Assembly (NCBI RefSeq): GCF_020521555.1
Contig: NZ_BPWA01000001.1
Location: 1,364,001-1,428,000, forward strand
Origin: Rodentibacter sp. JRC1
Lineage (GTDB): Bacteria; Pseudomonadota; Gammaproteobacteria; Enterobacterales; Pasteurellaceae
Reading direction: 5' to 3'
Length of the DNA stretch: 64,000 nt
Positions 50,245 through 59,493 of this stretch are shown here, in pieces. The notes under the pieces were generated by a model, which had not been told where the DNA came from, ran no database searches, and worked only from the letters and a program-made list of their open reading frames with translations. How positions within the stretch are numbered: the stretch's first letter is position 1; each line of letters begins with the position of its first letter. The translations under genes and the position numbers were made by a program.

Positions 50245-51783
50245 TTAAATCGGCATAATTAAGCCTAAATTTGCAAGCCAAATCGTAGCGGCGGGTAGAA
50301 TGTATTCAATAGCGAATAAGCCCACCAAGGATAACACGATAGTGTAAGGTAGCGCCATATAAACCATTCTACCATAAGAAAGGCGAATTAATGGTGCAAG
50401 GGAAGAGGTGAGTAAAAATAAGAATGCGGCTTGACCATTCGGTGTTGCAACAGACGGTAGGTTCGTACCTGTATTAATTGCCACCGAAAGCAATTCAAAT
50501 TGATGTGGCGCAATGACACCGTTTGTAAGGGCTGCTTTAGCTTCATTAATATAAACCGTCGCTACGAACACATTGTCCGAAATAGCGGAGAGCAAACCGT
50601 TAAATATATAGAATAAAACAAGCTGGGTGCTTTCCGTTACGGATAAAACGTAATGAATGATTGGAGAAAATAATTTTTGATCGATAATCACCGCAACGAC
50701 AGTAAAAAAGACAACAAGTAATGCGGTAAATGGCAGAGATTCTTGGAAAGCACGACCAATTGCATGCTCATCTGTGATTCCCGAAAATGCCGTTGCGAGA
50801 ATGATAACGCTTAAACCGATTAAACCAACTGCGGCTAAGTGAAATGCTAAAGCGAAAACCAACCAGACGGCGATTAATGCTTGTACACCTAATTTAAGTT
50901 TGTCCTGTTTAGACATTTTTTGGGAATTGCTACGATCTAGGGAAGCTAAGGTGTACCATACTCTTTGTGGTAATTTTTCTCCGTAGCCGAAAAGTTTAAA
51001 TTTCTCTACAAGATAGCAGGTTATCAATCCGCAAAGAAACACAGGGAGCGTAACCGGAGCCATACGGAAGAAGAATTCAATAAAATCCCATTTTGCTTGT
51101 TCTGCAATAATTAAGTTTTGGGGTTCTCCCACCATGGTCATTACTCCGCCTAATGCTGTTCCCACACCGGCATGCATCATTAGACTACGTAAGAAAGCAC
51201 GAAATTTTTCTAAAGTTTCACGATTTTTAACTTTTTCATCATCTGAAATATCGACCGCATCTTGCAATGTTTTACCTGAAGCGGCTTTATGGTAAACACC
51301 GTAAAAACCCATCGCCACGCTAATGATGACCGCGACAACAGTAAGTGCATCCAGAAAAGCGGATAGAAATGCGGCACTAAAACAGAATGATAAGGAAAGT
51401 GTGATTTTAGAACGGATGTTAACCAACAATTTTGTGAATACAAACAGCAGTAATTGTTTCATAAAGAAAATTCCTGCCACCATAAACATTAAAAGCAAAA
51501 TAACTTCAAAATTCGCCATAATTTCTGCTTTTACATGGGTTGGATTTGTCATACCGATGACAATGGCTTCAATAGCAAGTAAGCCTCCGGGCTGTAACGG
51601 ATAGCATTTTAATGCCATCGCAAGCGTGAAAATAAACTCCGCAACCAAAACCCAGCCGGCAAGAAAAGGACTGATAAAAAAGAAAATAATGGGATTAATA
51701 ATGAGAAAAATGATAATGGCACTTTTGTACCAATTCGGACTTGAGCCAAGAAAATTTTTCATAAAGGCTTGTGTATAAGTCAT
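50245..51783 (-). CDS. nhaB: Na+/H+ antiporter NhaB
   Basis: Electrogenic sodium/proton antiporter of the inner membrane, 512 residues with about twelve membrane segments. The family start [21 protein letters not shown] (shown in part), [18 protein letters not shown] and [16 protein letters not shown] are visible, and the end reads [21 protein letters not shown] (in part). It is divergent from fadR and co-directional with dsbB. The NhaC-type gene at 1.1 kb is a second, unrelated antiporter. Confidence 0.95.
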   Translation of the reverse strand: MTYTQAFMKNFLGSSPNWYKSAIIIFLIINPIIFFFISPFLAGWVLVAEFIFTLAMALKCYPLQPGGLLAIEAIVIGMTNPTHVKAEIMANFEVILLLMFMVAGIFFMKQLLLFVFTKLLVNIRSKITLSLSFCFSAAFLSAFLDALTVVAVIISVAMGFYGVYHKAASGKTLQDAVDISDDEKVKNRETLEKFRAFLRSLMMHAGVGTALGGVMTMVGEPQNLIIAEQAKWDFIEFFFRMAPVTLPVFLCGLITCYLVEKFKLFGYGEKLPQRVWYTLASLDRSNSQKMSKQDKLKLGVQALIAVWLVFALAFHLAAVGLIGLSVIILATAFSGITDEHAIGRAFQESLPFTALLVVFFTVVAVIIDQKLFSPIIHYVLSVTESTQLVLFYIFNGLLSAISDNVFVATVYINEAKAALTNGVIAPHQFELLSVAINTGTNLPSVATPNGQAAFLFLLTSSLAPLIRLSYGRMVYMALPYTIVLSLVGLFAIEYILPAATIWLANLGLIMPI

Positions 51784-51916
51784 AATTACTCCTGCTTTTT
51801 TGTGGTGCTCTCATTGTAATATAGAGTGCTTTAAAGGATAATAGCAGAGATAAGAATTTGACAATATAAATCACATTTTTTTGATCTCGTTAGGTCTTTT
51901 CTAACGCACATTTATT

Positions 51917-52642
51917 ATGAATATAGAAAGTACGCTTTTAAAAGCACAGAGTCCGGCCGCACTTGCTGAGGAATATATTGTAAAAAGCATCTGGAATGAT
52001 GTTTTTCCTATCGGTTCAAATTTACCTTCAGAACGTGATCTTGCGGATAAAATCGGGGTAACCCGTACCACTTTACGCGAAGTGTTACAGCGCTTGGCAC
52101 GTGATGGTTGGCTTACCATTCAACATGGAAAGCCCACAAAAGTGAATAATATTTGGGATACGGCAAATCCAAGCATCATTGAAACGCTGATTACGTTAGA
52201 TCAACGTTCGGCCCCCTTGATTATCGATAATATGTTGTCGTTACGCAGTAAAATGTCTGAATCCTATATTTACGAAGCGGTTAAAAATTCACCGCAACAA
52301 TCGGCAGAGTTATTTGATGAATTAAAAACATTAAAAAACACGGCGGAAGATTATACGGAATTTGATTATCGTGTTTTTCGTCAATTTACCGTGGTTGCCA
52401 ATAAACCCTTTTATCGTCTTATTTTTAATAGTTTAAAAGGCGTTTATCGAAAAATCGGTTTACTGTTTTTTAGCGATGAGAAACATCGCGATGTAACCAA
52501 GAAATTTTATTTGGAAATGCAACAAATTTGTCAAGAAGGCAATGCAGAGGCGGTAGTAGATTGTATTCGTAAACATAATTCGCATTCAGCGACTTATTGG
52601 CGCGCCATTTTAGAGGGGTTACCGAAAAGTTTTTCGGGTTAG
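51917..52642 (+). CDS. fadR: Fatty acid metabolism regulator FadR
   Basis: GntR-family regulator that responds to long-chain acyl-CoA, represses beta-oxidation genes and activates fatty acid synthesis genes such as fabA and fabB. 241 residues: N-terminal winged helix with PAALAEEYIVKSIWNDVFPIGS (in part) and DKIGVTRTTLREVLQRLARDGW (in part), then a C-terminal helical acyl-CoA domain. The neighbours nhaB and dsbB match the enterobacterial and Pasteurellaceae order. Confidence 0.94.
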   Translation: MNIESTLLKAQSPAALAEEYIVKSIWNDVFPIGSNLPSERDLADKIGVTRTTLREVLQRLARDGWLTIQHGKPTKVNNIWDTANPSIIETLITLDQRSAPLIIDNMLSLRSKMSESYIYEAVKNSPQQSAELFDELKTLKNTAEDYTEFDYRVFRQFTVVANKPFYRLIFNSLKGVYRKIGLLFFSDEKHRDVTKKFYLEMQQICQEGNAEAVVDCIRKHNSHSATYWRAILEGLPKSFSG

Positions 52643-52696
52643 TTTTTATTGTAATCGCTCTCGAGAATGTTCTTTTAATCAATGAGATCCTCCCCT

Positions 52697-53605
52697 ATGT
52701 ACGCTTTAGAAATTAGTAACCTTACCAAAACTTATTCTACCGGTGTTCAGGCGATAAAGGGCATAAATCTTAGCGTTGAACAAGGTGATTTTTACGCATT
52801 GCTTGGACATAACGGCGCAGGAAAATCGACCACGATTGGGATCATCAGCTCACTTGTTAATAAAACCGGCGGTGAAGTGAAAGTATTCGGTTATGATTTA
52901 GATACACAAAAGATGCTGGTTAAACAACAAATCGGGCTTGTGCCTCAAGAGTTTAACTTCAACCAATTTGAAAAAGTGATAGATATACTTATTCAGCAAG
53001 CCGGTTTCTACGGCATTCCATTGAAAGAAGCGCGGTATCAAGCGGAAACTTGGTTGGAAAAACTCAGCTTACGGGAAAAGCGTACACACCTCATTCGTGA
53101 ATTATCCGGCGGAATGAAACGTCGAGTGATGATTGCCCGTGCATTAATGCATAATCCCAAATTACTTATTTTAGATGAGCCGACCGCCGGTGTTGATATT
53201 GAACTTCGCCGTTCGCTTTGGGACTTTTTGCGTGAGTTAAATAAGCAGGGAACAACGATTATTCTTACCACCCATTATCTGGAAGAAGCAGAAAATCTTT
53301 GCCGCAATATCGGGATTATTCAGCAAGGTAGATTGATTGAAAATACCTCAATGAAATCACTTTTGGCAAAATTGGAAACGGAAGTCTTTGTGCTTGATTT
53401 ACAAAATGTAAAGCAAAATTCATCGCTTGTGATCGAGAATTATCCTTATCAATGGCTTGATGAAAATACACTTGAGGTTGAAGTGCAGCGCTCGCAAGGA
53501 TTAACCAATTTATTTGCTCAACTGACATCTCAAAATGTAGAAGTGCTAAGTATGCGCAATAAATCGAATCGTTTAGAAGAACTTTTCCTGAAAATGGCTA
53601 ATTAG
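52697..53605 (+). CDS. yadG: ABC-2 type exporter ATP-binding protein (YadG-like)
   Basis: ATPase of an ABC-2 export pair. Walker A GHNGAGKSTT, signature ELSGGMKRRVMIARAL, Walker B LLILDEPTAGVD and the switch His in LTTHYLEEAE are all intact. 302 residues from the ATG at 52697; an ATG five codons upstream (52682) is the alternative, and neither has a strong ribosome binding site. The permease gene follows one base after the stop codon. The substrate of YadGH-type exporters is unknown. Confidence 0.88.
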   Translation: MYALEISNLTKTYSTGVQAIKGINLSVEQGDFYALLGHNGAGKSTTIGIISSLVNKTGGEVKVFGYDLDTQKMLVKQQIGLVPQEFNFNQFEKVIDILIQQAGFYGIPLKEARYQAETWLEKLSLREKRTHLIRELSGGMKRRVMIARALMHNPKLLILDEPTAGVDIELRRSLWDFLRELNKQGTTIILTTHYLEEAENLCRNIGIIQQGRLIENTSMKSLLAKLETEVFVLDLQNVKQNSSLVIENYPYQWLDENTLEVEVQRSQGLTNLFAQLTSQNVEVLSMRNKSNRLEELFLKMAN

Positions 53606-53606
53606 T

Positions 53607-54368
53607 ATGAATGTAATCGGATTTTTTACCCTCGCAATGAGAGAATCCAAACGTGTTATTCGCATTTGGAAACAAACCCTTGTGCCGCCGGTGATTACTA
53701 CGACACTTTACTTCCTTATTTTCGGGCAATTAATCGGCGGGCGTATCGGTGATATGCAGGGCGTGAGCTATATGCAATTTATTGCCCCGGGGCTTGTGAT
53801 GATGACGGCGATTACCGCATCCTATGTAAATACGGCATCATCTTTCTTCTTAGGTAAATTTAACAAAACCTATGAAGAATTGCTTGTCTCGCCGCTCTCC
53901 TCTCATAATATCATTTGGGGCTATGTTATCGGAAGTATGGTGCGTGGCGTGTTGGCGGGGCTCTTGGTGATGATGGTTGCATTGTTATTTATCACCTTTA
54001 ATATTCATTCTTGGATAATGATTTTTGCTACCTTGTTACTTACCACCATCAGTTTTGCTCTCGGTGGCTTGATCAACGCTATTTTTGCTAAAACCTTTGA
54101 TGATGTGGGTGTGATTCCAACCTTTGTTTTAACACCGCTTACCTATTTAGGCGGTGTATTTTATTCCATCTCACTTTTACCCGACTTTTGGCAGGTAGTT
54201 TCGAAGTTTAATCCGATTGTCTATATGATTAACGGGTTTCGTTATGGTTTTTTAGGCATTAGCGATATGCCTGTTTTTTATACATTCTTAGTTTTAGGCT
54301 TACTTGTGGTCGTATTATATTGCCTTGCCTACTCATTGATCGAGAAAGGTGTCGGGCTGCGTTCTTAA
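53607..54368 (+). CDS. yadH: ABC-2 type exporter permease (YadH-like)
   Basis: Membrane partner of the preceding ATPase: 253 residues, six predicted membrane segments, ABC-2 fold with FGQLIGGRIGDMQGVSYMQF, FNKTYEELLVSPLSS and TPLTYLGGVFYSISLLP, then FNPIVYMINGFRYGFLG. One base separates it from yadG, so the two form a tight operon. Confidence 0.88.
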   Translation: MNVIGFFTLAMRESKRVIRIWKQTLVPPVITTTLYFLIFGQLIGGRIGDMQGVSYMQFIAPGLVMMTAITASYVNTASSFFLGKFNKTYEELLVSPLSSHNIIWGYVIGSMVRGVLAGLLVMMVALLFITFNIHSWIMIFATLLLTTISFALGGLINAIFAKTFDDVGVIPTFVLTPLTYLGGVFYSISLLPDFWQVVSKFNPIVYMINGFRYGFLGISDMPVFYTFLVLGLLVVVLYCLAYSLIEKGVGLRS

Positions 54369-54412
54369 CTTGGAAGGGTATAACTAAGACTTTTTTATGT
54401 GGTCGCAAAGTA

Positions 54413-54580
54413 CGGTATTATGTATCAGTTGCACAAATCACCGTAGGGTGCCGTTAGGCGAAGCCGTAACGCACCAATAGAGGGTTTAATGATGAAATGG
54501 TGCGTTACGCAAAGCTTAACGCACCCTACACTCGATAAATATCGGATATAAAATTCTCTTTGTGTAAATGCTACATAATA
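54413..54580. repeat. Nested palindromic repeat, copy B (yadH-rsmE gap)
   Basis: Core palindrome GTAGGGTGCCGTTA ... CACCCTAC (54443-54529), each arm again a hairpin (GTTAGGC / GCCGTAAC). The flanks carry the family terminal repeats: CGGTATTATGTATCAGTTGC with ACAAA at 54413-54437, and TTTGTGTAAATGCTACATAA at 54559-54578. The core is nearly the same as copy A at 6461, including an almost identical central loop. Confidence 0.8.
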
Positions 54581-54636
54581 ATGCAAAAGTAAGTAAAAAC
54601 CGACCGCACTTTTTATCAATATACATAAACAACATT

Positions 54637-55374
54637 ATGCGTATACCTCGAATTTATCACCCCGAATCTCTTGAAACTCAAACTCAATGTCAACTTTCCG
54701 ATGATGCGGCAAATCACGTTGGGCGTGTGTTGCGAATGACGGAAGGCGAACAAATCGAATTGTTTGACGGTAGTAATCACATTTATTCCGCCCGCATTAT
54801 TGAGGCGGGTAAAAAAGCGGTGAAAGTTGAAATTCTAAGTCGTGAGTTTGCAGATAAAGAATCAAACCTTAAAATTCATTTGGGGCAAGTGATTTCCCGT
54901 GGTGATCGTATGGAATTTACCATTCAAAAATCCGTGGAGCTGGGCGTGACTGTCATCACCCCGCTTTGGTCGGAACGCTGTGGAGTAAAATTGGATGGTG
55001 AACGTATGGATAAGAAAATTCAACAATGGCAAAAAATTGCGATAGCCGCCTGTGAACAATGCGGACGTAACATCGTACCGGAAATTCGTCCTTTGATGAA
55101 ATTACAAGACTGGTGTGCGGAAAATGATGGCGCATTGAAATTGAATTTGCACCCGCGCGCCCAATATTCCATCAAAACACTGCCGAATATTCCGACAGAA
55201 GGGGTACGTTTATTGATTGGTTCTGAAGGCGGTTTGTCACCTCAAGAGATTGCACAAACGGAACAGCAAGGATTTACTGAAATTTTATTAGGAAAGCGTG
55301 TATTGCGTACGGAAACGGCCTCACTGGCTGCCATCACCGCATTACAAATTTGTTTTGGAGATTTAGGCGAATAA
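54637..55374 (+). CDS. rsmE: 16S rRNA (uracil(1498)-N3)-methyltransferase
   Basis: SPOUT methyltransferase for U1498 of 16S rRNA. 245 residues from the ATG at 54637 ([12 protein letters not shown] matches the family). Signatures: [12 protein letters not shown], the trefoil-knot segments [13 protein letters not shown] and [17 protein letters not shown]. An in-frame ATG at 54568 would add an unrelated stretch that crosses an uptake signal. Its stop codon overlaps the yqgE start, giving an rsmE-yqgE-ruvX operon. Confidence 0.95.
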   Translation: MRIPRIYHPESLETQTQCQLSDDAANHVGRVLRMTEGEQIELFDGSNHIYSARIIEAGKKAVKVEILSREFADKESNLKIHLGQVISRGDRMEFTIQKSVELGVTVITPLWSERCGVKLDGERMDKKIQQWQKIAIAACEQCGRNIVPEIRPLMKLQDWCAENDGALKLNLHPRAQYSIKTLPNIPTEGVRLLIGSEGGLSPQEIAQTEQQGFTEILLGKRVLRTETASLAAITALQICFGDLGE

Positions 55375-55931
55375 TGGATTTACAAGGACAATTTTTAATT
55401 GCAATGCCACATTTAGAGGATTATTTCCAGCGTACCGTGGTATTTGTATGTGAGCATAACGAACAAGGTTCTATGGGCTTAGTGATTAATCAACCGACCG
55501 ATTTAAGCATTGCAGAACTTTATTCTAAACTCAATTTTATGATGAAAAATGACCGCACTTTTGATGATGCGATGGTTGTTGCCGGAGGCCCTGTTCATAC
55601 CGAACGGGGGTTTATCGTGCATAGAAAGACAGCAAACGATTTTCAGCATAGTTACAAAATAACGGATGATCTTTCCCTTACCACATCCGCTGATGTGGTG
55701 GATACCTTCGGTTCTTTACAGGCTCCGGAAAAATACTTGGTGGCATTGGGCTGTGCTAGCTGGTCGGCGGGGCAATTGGAACAAGAAATTACGGATAATG
55801 CGTGGTTGGTTGTTCCCTCTGATGAAAGAATTTTATTTGATACGCCTTATGAAGAACGTTATTTCGCGGCAAATCAACTGTTAGGCATCCATCCGCATAA
55901 TTTTGCGGCAGCGCAAGTGGGGCGTGCTTAA
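55374..55931 (+). CDS. yqgE: YqgE/AlgH family protein
   Basis: A 185-residue protein of the UPF0301 (AlgH/YqgE) family with no settled function. Family segments: [45 protein letters not shown] and the C-terminal LGIHPHNF end. The ATG overlaps the rsmE stop codon (TAATG), and its own stop overlaps ruvX the same way. The fixed pairing with ruvX across gammaproteobacteria suggests a nucleic-acid or ribosome-linked role, but that is inference. Confidence 0.9.
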   Translation: MDLQGQFLIAMPHLEDYFQRTVVFVCEHNEQGSMGLVINQPTDLSIAELYSKLNFMMKNDRTFDDAMVVAGGPVHTERGFIVHRKTANDFQHSYKITDDLSLTTSADVVDTFGSLQAPEKYLVALGCASWSAGQLEQEITDNAWLVVPSDERILFDTPYEERYFAANQLLGIHPHNFAAAQVGRA

Positions 55932-56353
55932 TGAGTTTTACCGCACTTGCCTTTGATTTTGGTATGAAAAGTATTGGTTGTGCCGTAGGACAAAGCATTA
56001 CCGGTACGGCACAAGCTTTACCCGCTTTTAAAGCGCAAGATGGTATACCGAATTGGGATGCCATTGAAAAATGCTTAAAAGAATGGAAACCTGAGGTTGT
56101 GGTGGTGGGGCTACCCTTGAATATGGATGGTACGGAACAAGATCTTACATTGCGCGCACGAAAATTTGCAAATCGTTTAAACGGACGCTTTGGTGTCAGA
56201 GTCGAATTACAAGATGAACGTTTAACGACAACGGAAGCACGCAGTGAAATCTTTGAACGCGGCGGTTTTCGAGCTTTGAAAAAAGGCAAAGTCGATGGTA
56301 TTTCAGCGTGCTTAATTTTAGAAAGCTGGTTTGAGCGTTGTGGTTCGCAGTGA
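55931..56353 (+). CDS. ruvX: Holliday junction resolvase-like nuclease RuvX (YqgF)
   Basis: RNase H-fold protein, 140 residues, implicated in 16S rRNA 5' processing and resolvase-like activity. The catalytic Asp is in [15 protein letters not shown], then [14 protein letters not shown] and the C-terminal [11 protein letters not shown] and [14 protein letters not shown]. Last gene of rsmE-yqgE-ruvX; convergent with pgeF across a 474-base repeat-filled gap. Confidence 0.93.
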   Translation: MSFTALAFDFGMKSIGCAVGQSITGTAQALPAFKAQDGIPNWDAIEKCLKEWKPEVVVVGLPLNMDGTEQDLTLRARKFANRLNGRFGVRVELQDERLTTTEARSEIFERGGFRALKKGKVDGISACLILESWFERCGSQ

Positions 56354-56390
56354 GCGAGATGTGCGGTCAAAAATTTAATTATTTTCAGCG

Positions 56391-56586
56391 TTATGTAGCA
56401 GTTGTATAAAATATTGTAGGGGCGGGTCCTGTGCCCGCCCGTGCGATATTTTGTATTCCAAACGTATTGATATTGCAAAAAATTTGATTTTAAAAATCCA
56501 AATCATTGAATTTTTCTATACGGGCGGGCACAGGACCCGCCCCTACTAACGCAATCAAATTCTTTTTGTGCGTTTGCTACATCATA
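56391..56586. repeat. Palindromic repeat, copy C, with a different core
   Basis: Inverted arms GTAGGGGCGGGTCCTGTGCC (from 56416) and its complement GGCACAGGACCCGCCCCTAC (to 56546) enclose an AT-rich centre. Outside them are the same terminal repeats as in copies B and D: TTATGTAGCAGTTG (56391-56404) and TGTGCGTTTGCTACATCATA (56567-56586). So the ends agree with the family while the core hairpin is another sequence. Confidence 0.75.
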
Positions 56587-56605
56587 GCAAAAAGTTTAAT
56601 TATTT

Positions 56606-56758
56606 CGGTATTATGCATCAGTTGCACAAAACAGAGTAGGGTGCGTTAGCCAAAGGCGTAACGCACCGTTAAACCCAAGTTTGGTGCGTTACGGCAAGCC
56701 TAACGCACCCTACATTTGAATTAAAAACAGCCTTTTGTGCAACTGCTACATAATACCG
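56606..56758. repeat. Nested palindromic repeat, copy D (best preserved)
   Basis: A 153-bp element. The terminal inverted repeats at 56606-56631 and 56733-56758 match at 24 of 26 positions (CGGTATTATG start, GTTGCACAAAA end). The core at 56636-56713 is GTAGGGTGCGTTA ... TAACGCACCCTAC, and each core arm folds on itself (GGTGCGTTAGCC / GGCGTAACGCACC). It stands 20 bp after copy C; both are preceded by a TTTAATTATTT motif. Together C and D fill most of the ruvX-pgeF gap; nothing gene-like is visible there. Confidence 0.85.
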
Positions 56759-56827
56759 TCTTTTTCAAAAAAAAGTCAAAAGAAAAGCGACCGATTAAGT
56801 CGCATTTTTCACTGTCAACGAATCGTG

Positions 56828-57562
56828 TTAATCAAACCAGATAACACTTGCCATTCGACCGGTTTTTCCTTCTCTTCGATAAGAAAAAAATAAGTTCTCT
56901 TCATTGAATGTACAATGGTTACCGCCGAAAATGTGAACAATACCGAGTTTATTTAGGCGTTGTGTCGCAATTTGATAAAGATTGCCGAGATATTTTCCCG
57001 TTTGGTTCGGATCTGGCTTGAAAGCGGTTTCGGCGATAGGATTAAACGCTATAAATTGTTCAATCACTTCTTTTCCTACTTGAAAGGCGGTAGGGCCGAT
57101 GGCAGGACCAAGCCACACAATAATATCTTGCGGTTCGGCTTGAAAACATTTTACGGTTTCTTCCAGTATGCCATCACATAGTCCACGCCAACCGGCATGC
57201 GCTGCGGCAACTTCGTCGCCTTGATTGGTGGTGAAAAGTACCGGCAAACAATCTGCGGTCATCACCGCACATACTTGATTCGGTTGATTCGTGTAAACCG
57301 CATCCGCTTCGATATTGTTATCGCCATAAGGTAACCGAATAACGCGGGTACTATGGGTTTGGGCTAAGAATAAAGGGGATTGGGGAAGATTGAATTTTTC
57401 TACCAATAAAGTGCGGTTGATTTCGACCGCACTTTTTTCATCACCCACGTGATCACCCAAATTAAAACTCGCAAAAGGAGTAAGACTTACGCCACCTGTG
57501 CGTGTTGTGGTAAATGCGTGAATATTTGCGGCTACCTGCCAGTTTGGATAAATAGCTTTCAT
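56828..57562 (-). CDS. pgeF: Polyphenol oxidase family protein (YfiH/PgeF)
   Basis: Laccase-domain family (YfiH), now known for editing wrongly built peptidoglycan precursors (UDP-MurNAc-L-Ser) in E. coli. 244 residues from the ATG at 57562; an ATG six codons upstream (57580) would overlap rluD. Metal/active-site segments: LAQTHSTRVI, ADCLPVLF, AAAHAGWRGLCDGI and NHCTFNEENLFFSYRREG (Cys and His residues conserved). Unusual detail: an inverted uptake-signal pair lies within the coding sequence at 57417-57436. Directly follows rluD, as in most gammaproteobacteria. Confidence 0.9.
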   Translation of the reverse strand: MKAIYPNWQVAANIHAFTTTRTGGVSLTPFASFNLGDHVGDEKSAVEINRTLLVEKFNLPQSPLFLAQTHSTRVIRLPYGDNNIEADAVYTNQPNQVCAVMTADCLPVLFTTNQGDEVAAAHAGWRGLCDGILEETVKCFQAEPQDIIVWLGPAIGPTAFQVGKEVIEQFIAFNPIAETAFKPDPNQTGKYLGNLYQIATQRLNKLGIVHIFGGNHCTFNEENLFFSYRREGKTGRMASVIWFD

Positions 57563-57563
57563 A

Positions 57564-58538
57564 TTAGTAATCCAATTCATCTTTGTGTTCGAGATAGTCC
57601 GCTTTTAAGGCTTCAAGTAATTCAACAAAATCATTCGGTAGAGGCGCATACCATTCCATCATTTCCCCTGTGATCGGATGTGCCAAACGTAACATCACGG
57701 CGTGTAACGCTTGACGTTTAAAGTTACGCAATACTTCCATAAAACCCTCGCTTGCATTTTTAGGCGGACGAGGGCGACCACCGTAGGTTTGATCTCCCAA
57801 TAGCGGGTGAGCTATATGCGCCATATGAACCCGAATTTGGTGGGTTCTACCGGTTTCTAAGCGTAAGCGTAAGCGGGTATAGTTGCGGTAGTTTTCCATA
57901 ATACGATAATGTGTGACGGCAGGTTTTCCCATAGGATGTACCGCCATCAGCGTACGTTTGGTGGCATGGCGTGCCATCGGCTGATCCACCGTTCCGCCTT
58001 TTGTCATAATGCCGGAAGCGACGGCCTCATATTCGCGCGTGATTTTGCGTTTTTGGAGATCGCGTACAAGTTTTGTTTGTGCCGGAATGGTTTTGGCGAC
58101 CACCATTAAACCCGTCGTATCTTTATCAAGGCGATGGACAATGCCGGCACGGGGTACTTCCGCAATCGGCGGATAATGATAAAGCAGTGCATTGAGCACC
58201 GTGCCGTTCGGATTACCCGCTCCGGGGTGAACGACAAGATCTTTCGGTTTATTTATCACGATAATATGATCATCTTCATAGACGATATTGAGCGGGATAT
58301 TTTCCGCTTCAAAACGGGTTTCATCTTCTACTTCTACGACAATTTCAATTTGTTCTCCGCCCAGTACTTTTTCACGCGGTACATTGGCAATACGATCGTT
58401 CATTTTCACTCGATCCGCTTCAATCCATACTTTTAGACGTGAACGGGAATATTCCGGGAACAACTCGGCAAGGGTTTGGTCTAAACGCTGCCCCATTTGT
58501 TCGGGCTGAACCTCAGCCGAAAGGGTTATTTGCGGCAT
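57564..58538 (-). CDS. rluD: 23S rRNA pseudouridine(1911/1915/1917) synthase
   Basis: Modifies helix 69 of 23S rRNA. 324 residues: N-terminal S4 domain (MGQRLDQTLAELFPEYSRSRLK, in part), then the catalytic domain with the Asp motif VHRLDKDTTGLMVVAK and RTHQIRVHMAHIAHPLLGD (in part). It runs into pgeF on the same strand and is divergent from bamD. Confidence 0.95.
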   Translation of the reverse strand: MPQITLSAEVQPEQMGQRLDQTLAELFPEYSRSRLKVWIEADRVKMNDRIANVPREKVLGGEQIEIVVEVEDETRFEAENIPLNIVYEDDHIIVINKPKDLVVHPGAGNPNGTVLNALLYHYPPIAEVPRAGIVHRLDKDTTGLMVVAKTIPAQTKLVRDLQKRKITREYEAVASGIMTKGGTVDQPMARHATKRTLMAVHPMGKPAVTHYRIMENYRNYTRLRLRLETGRTHQIRVHMAHIAHPLLGDQTYGGRPRPPKNASEGFMEVLRNFKRQALHAVMLRLAHPITGEMMEWYAPLPNDFVELLEALKADYLEHKDELDY

Positions 58539-58650
58539 AAAAATCTATCTCACAAGAGGTTTAAAAAGTTGGCTTATTTAACAATGTTCTATACAATGTC
58601 GGTCAATTGTATCTTATTTATTGGTTTTCGTAAAAATTAAGGAAAAAACA

Positions 58651-59442
58651 ATGCGTAAAATGAAAGTATTGGCGTTACTTGCAGTGGCTGCATTTGCCGT
58701 GGTCGGTTGTTCAAGCGGTAATAAGGAAGTGGAACAAGCCTCTGTGGATGAGCTTTATAATAAGGGAGCGGCTTCATTGCAAGAAGGGGGATATGCCGAT
58801 GCAATCCGTTATTTAAGTGCGACAACAGCACGTTTCCCCGGCAGTACTTATCAAGAGCAGGCAATGCTGGATTTAATTTATGCCTATTATAAATCGCAGG
58901 ATTACACGGCGGTATTGGTTAATGTAGATAGTTTTTTAAATCAATTCCCACAAAGCCCAAATCGTGATTATGCCGTGTATATGGCAGGCTTAACAAATTC
59001 CGCAACCGCAGATAATGCCATTCAGGATTTTTTCGGGATTGATCGTGCAACCCGTGAAACAAAATCATTGAAAACCGCGTTCTCAAATTTCCAAAGTTTA
59101 GTACGTGCGTTCCCGAATAGTCCTTACTCACAAGATGCTTTGGCGCGTATGGCGTATATTAAAGATTCTTTAGCCCGCCACGAATTAGATATTGTGAAAT
59201 TCTATGCTAAACGCAATGCGGATGTGGCGGTCGCAAACCGTGTTGTGGGGATGTTGCAATTATACCCTGATACACAACCGACCTATGAAGCATTATTCTT
59301 TATGCGTGATGCTTATCGAAAAATGGGATTGGAAACCTTAGCCAATCAAACCCAACAAGTGATTGATGCAAATAAAGATAAGCAATTCTCCAAAGTGGAA
59401 AAACCGAAAGATTCGGAATTAGTCGTACCGACAGCTAAATAA
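58651..59442 (+). CDS. bamD: Outer membrane protein assembly factor BamD (ComL)
   Basis: Essential BAM lipoprotein that binds BamA POTRA5. 263 residues from the ATG at 58651, which follows AAGGAAAAAAC. Lipoprotein signal ending VVGC (Cys about residue 20), then TPR-like helical repeats (DELYNKGAASLQEGGYADAI, in part). A reading from 58621 would spoil the signal peptide. The order rluD divergent from bamD is standard. Confidence 0.95.
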   Translation: MRKMKVLALLAVAAFAVVGCSSGNKEVEQASVDELYNKGAASLQEGGYADAIRYLSATTARFPGSTYQEQAMLDLIYAYYKSQDYTAVLVNVDSFLNQFPQSPNRDYAVYMAGLTNSATADNAIQDFFGIDRATRETKSLKTAFSNFQSLVRAFPNSPYSQDALARMAYIKDSLARHELDIVKFYAKRNADVAVANRVVGMLQLYPDTQPTYEALFFMRDAYRKMGLETLANQTQQVIDANKDKQFSKVEKPKDSELVVPTAK

Positions 59443-59451
59443 AAAAATAAA

Positions 59452-59486
59452 GAAAACCCCGACGGCGTATCGGGGTTTTCTTTTTT
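59452..59486. terminator. Bidirectional terminator after bamD
   Basis: GAAAACCCCGA (59452-59462) pairs perfectly with TCGGGGTTTTC (59470-59480), with A-rich sequence on the left and Ts on the right. It serves bamD on the plus strand and the small ORF/mltF transcript on the minus strand. Confidence 0.9.
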
Positions 59487-59493
59487 CGATAAA

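Noticed and set aside
51784..51916. CRP site in the nhaB-fadR gap (TTTGACAATATAAATCACATT)
   Set aside because: Only one half-site is good and the spacing between the arms is wrong for TGTGA-N6-TCACA.
56391..56758. Repeats between ruvX and pgeF as a CRISPR array
   Set aside because: Only two different palindromes with inverted ends; no regular short direct repeats with spacers and no cas genes nearby.
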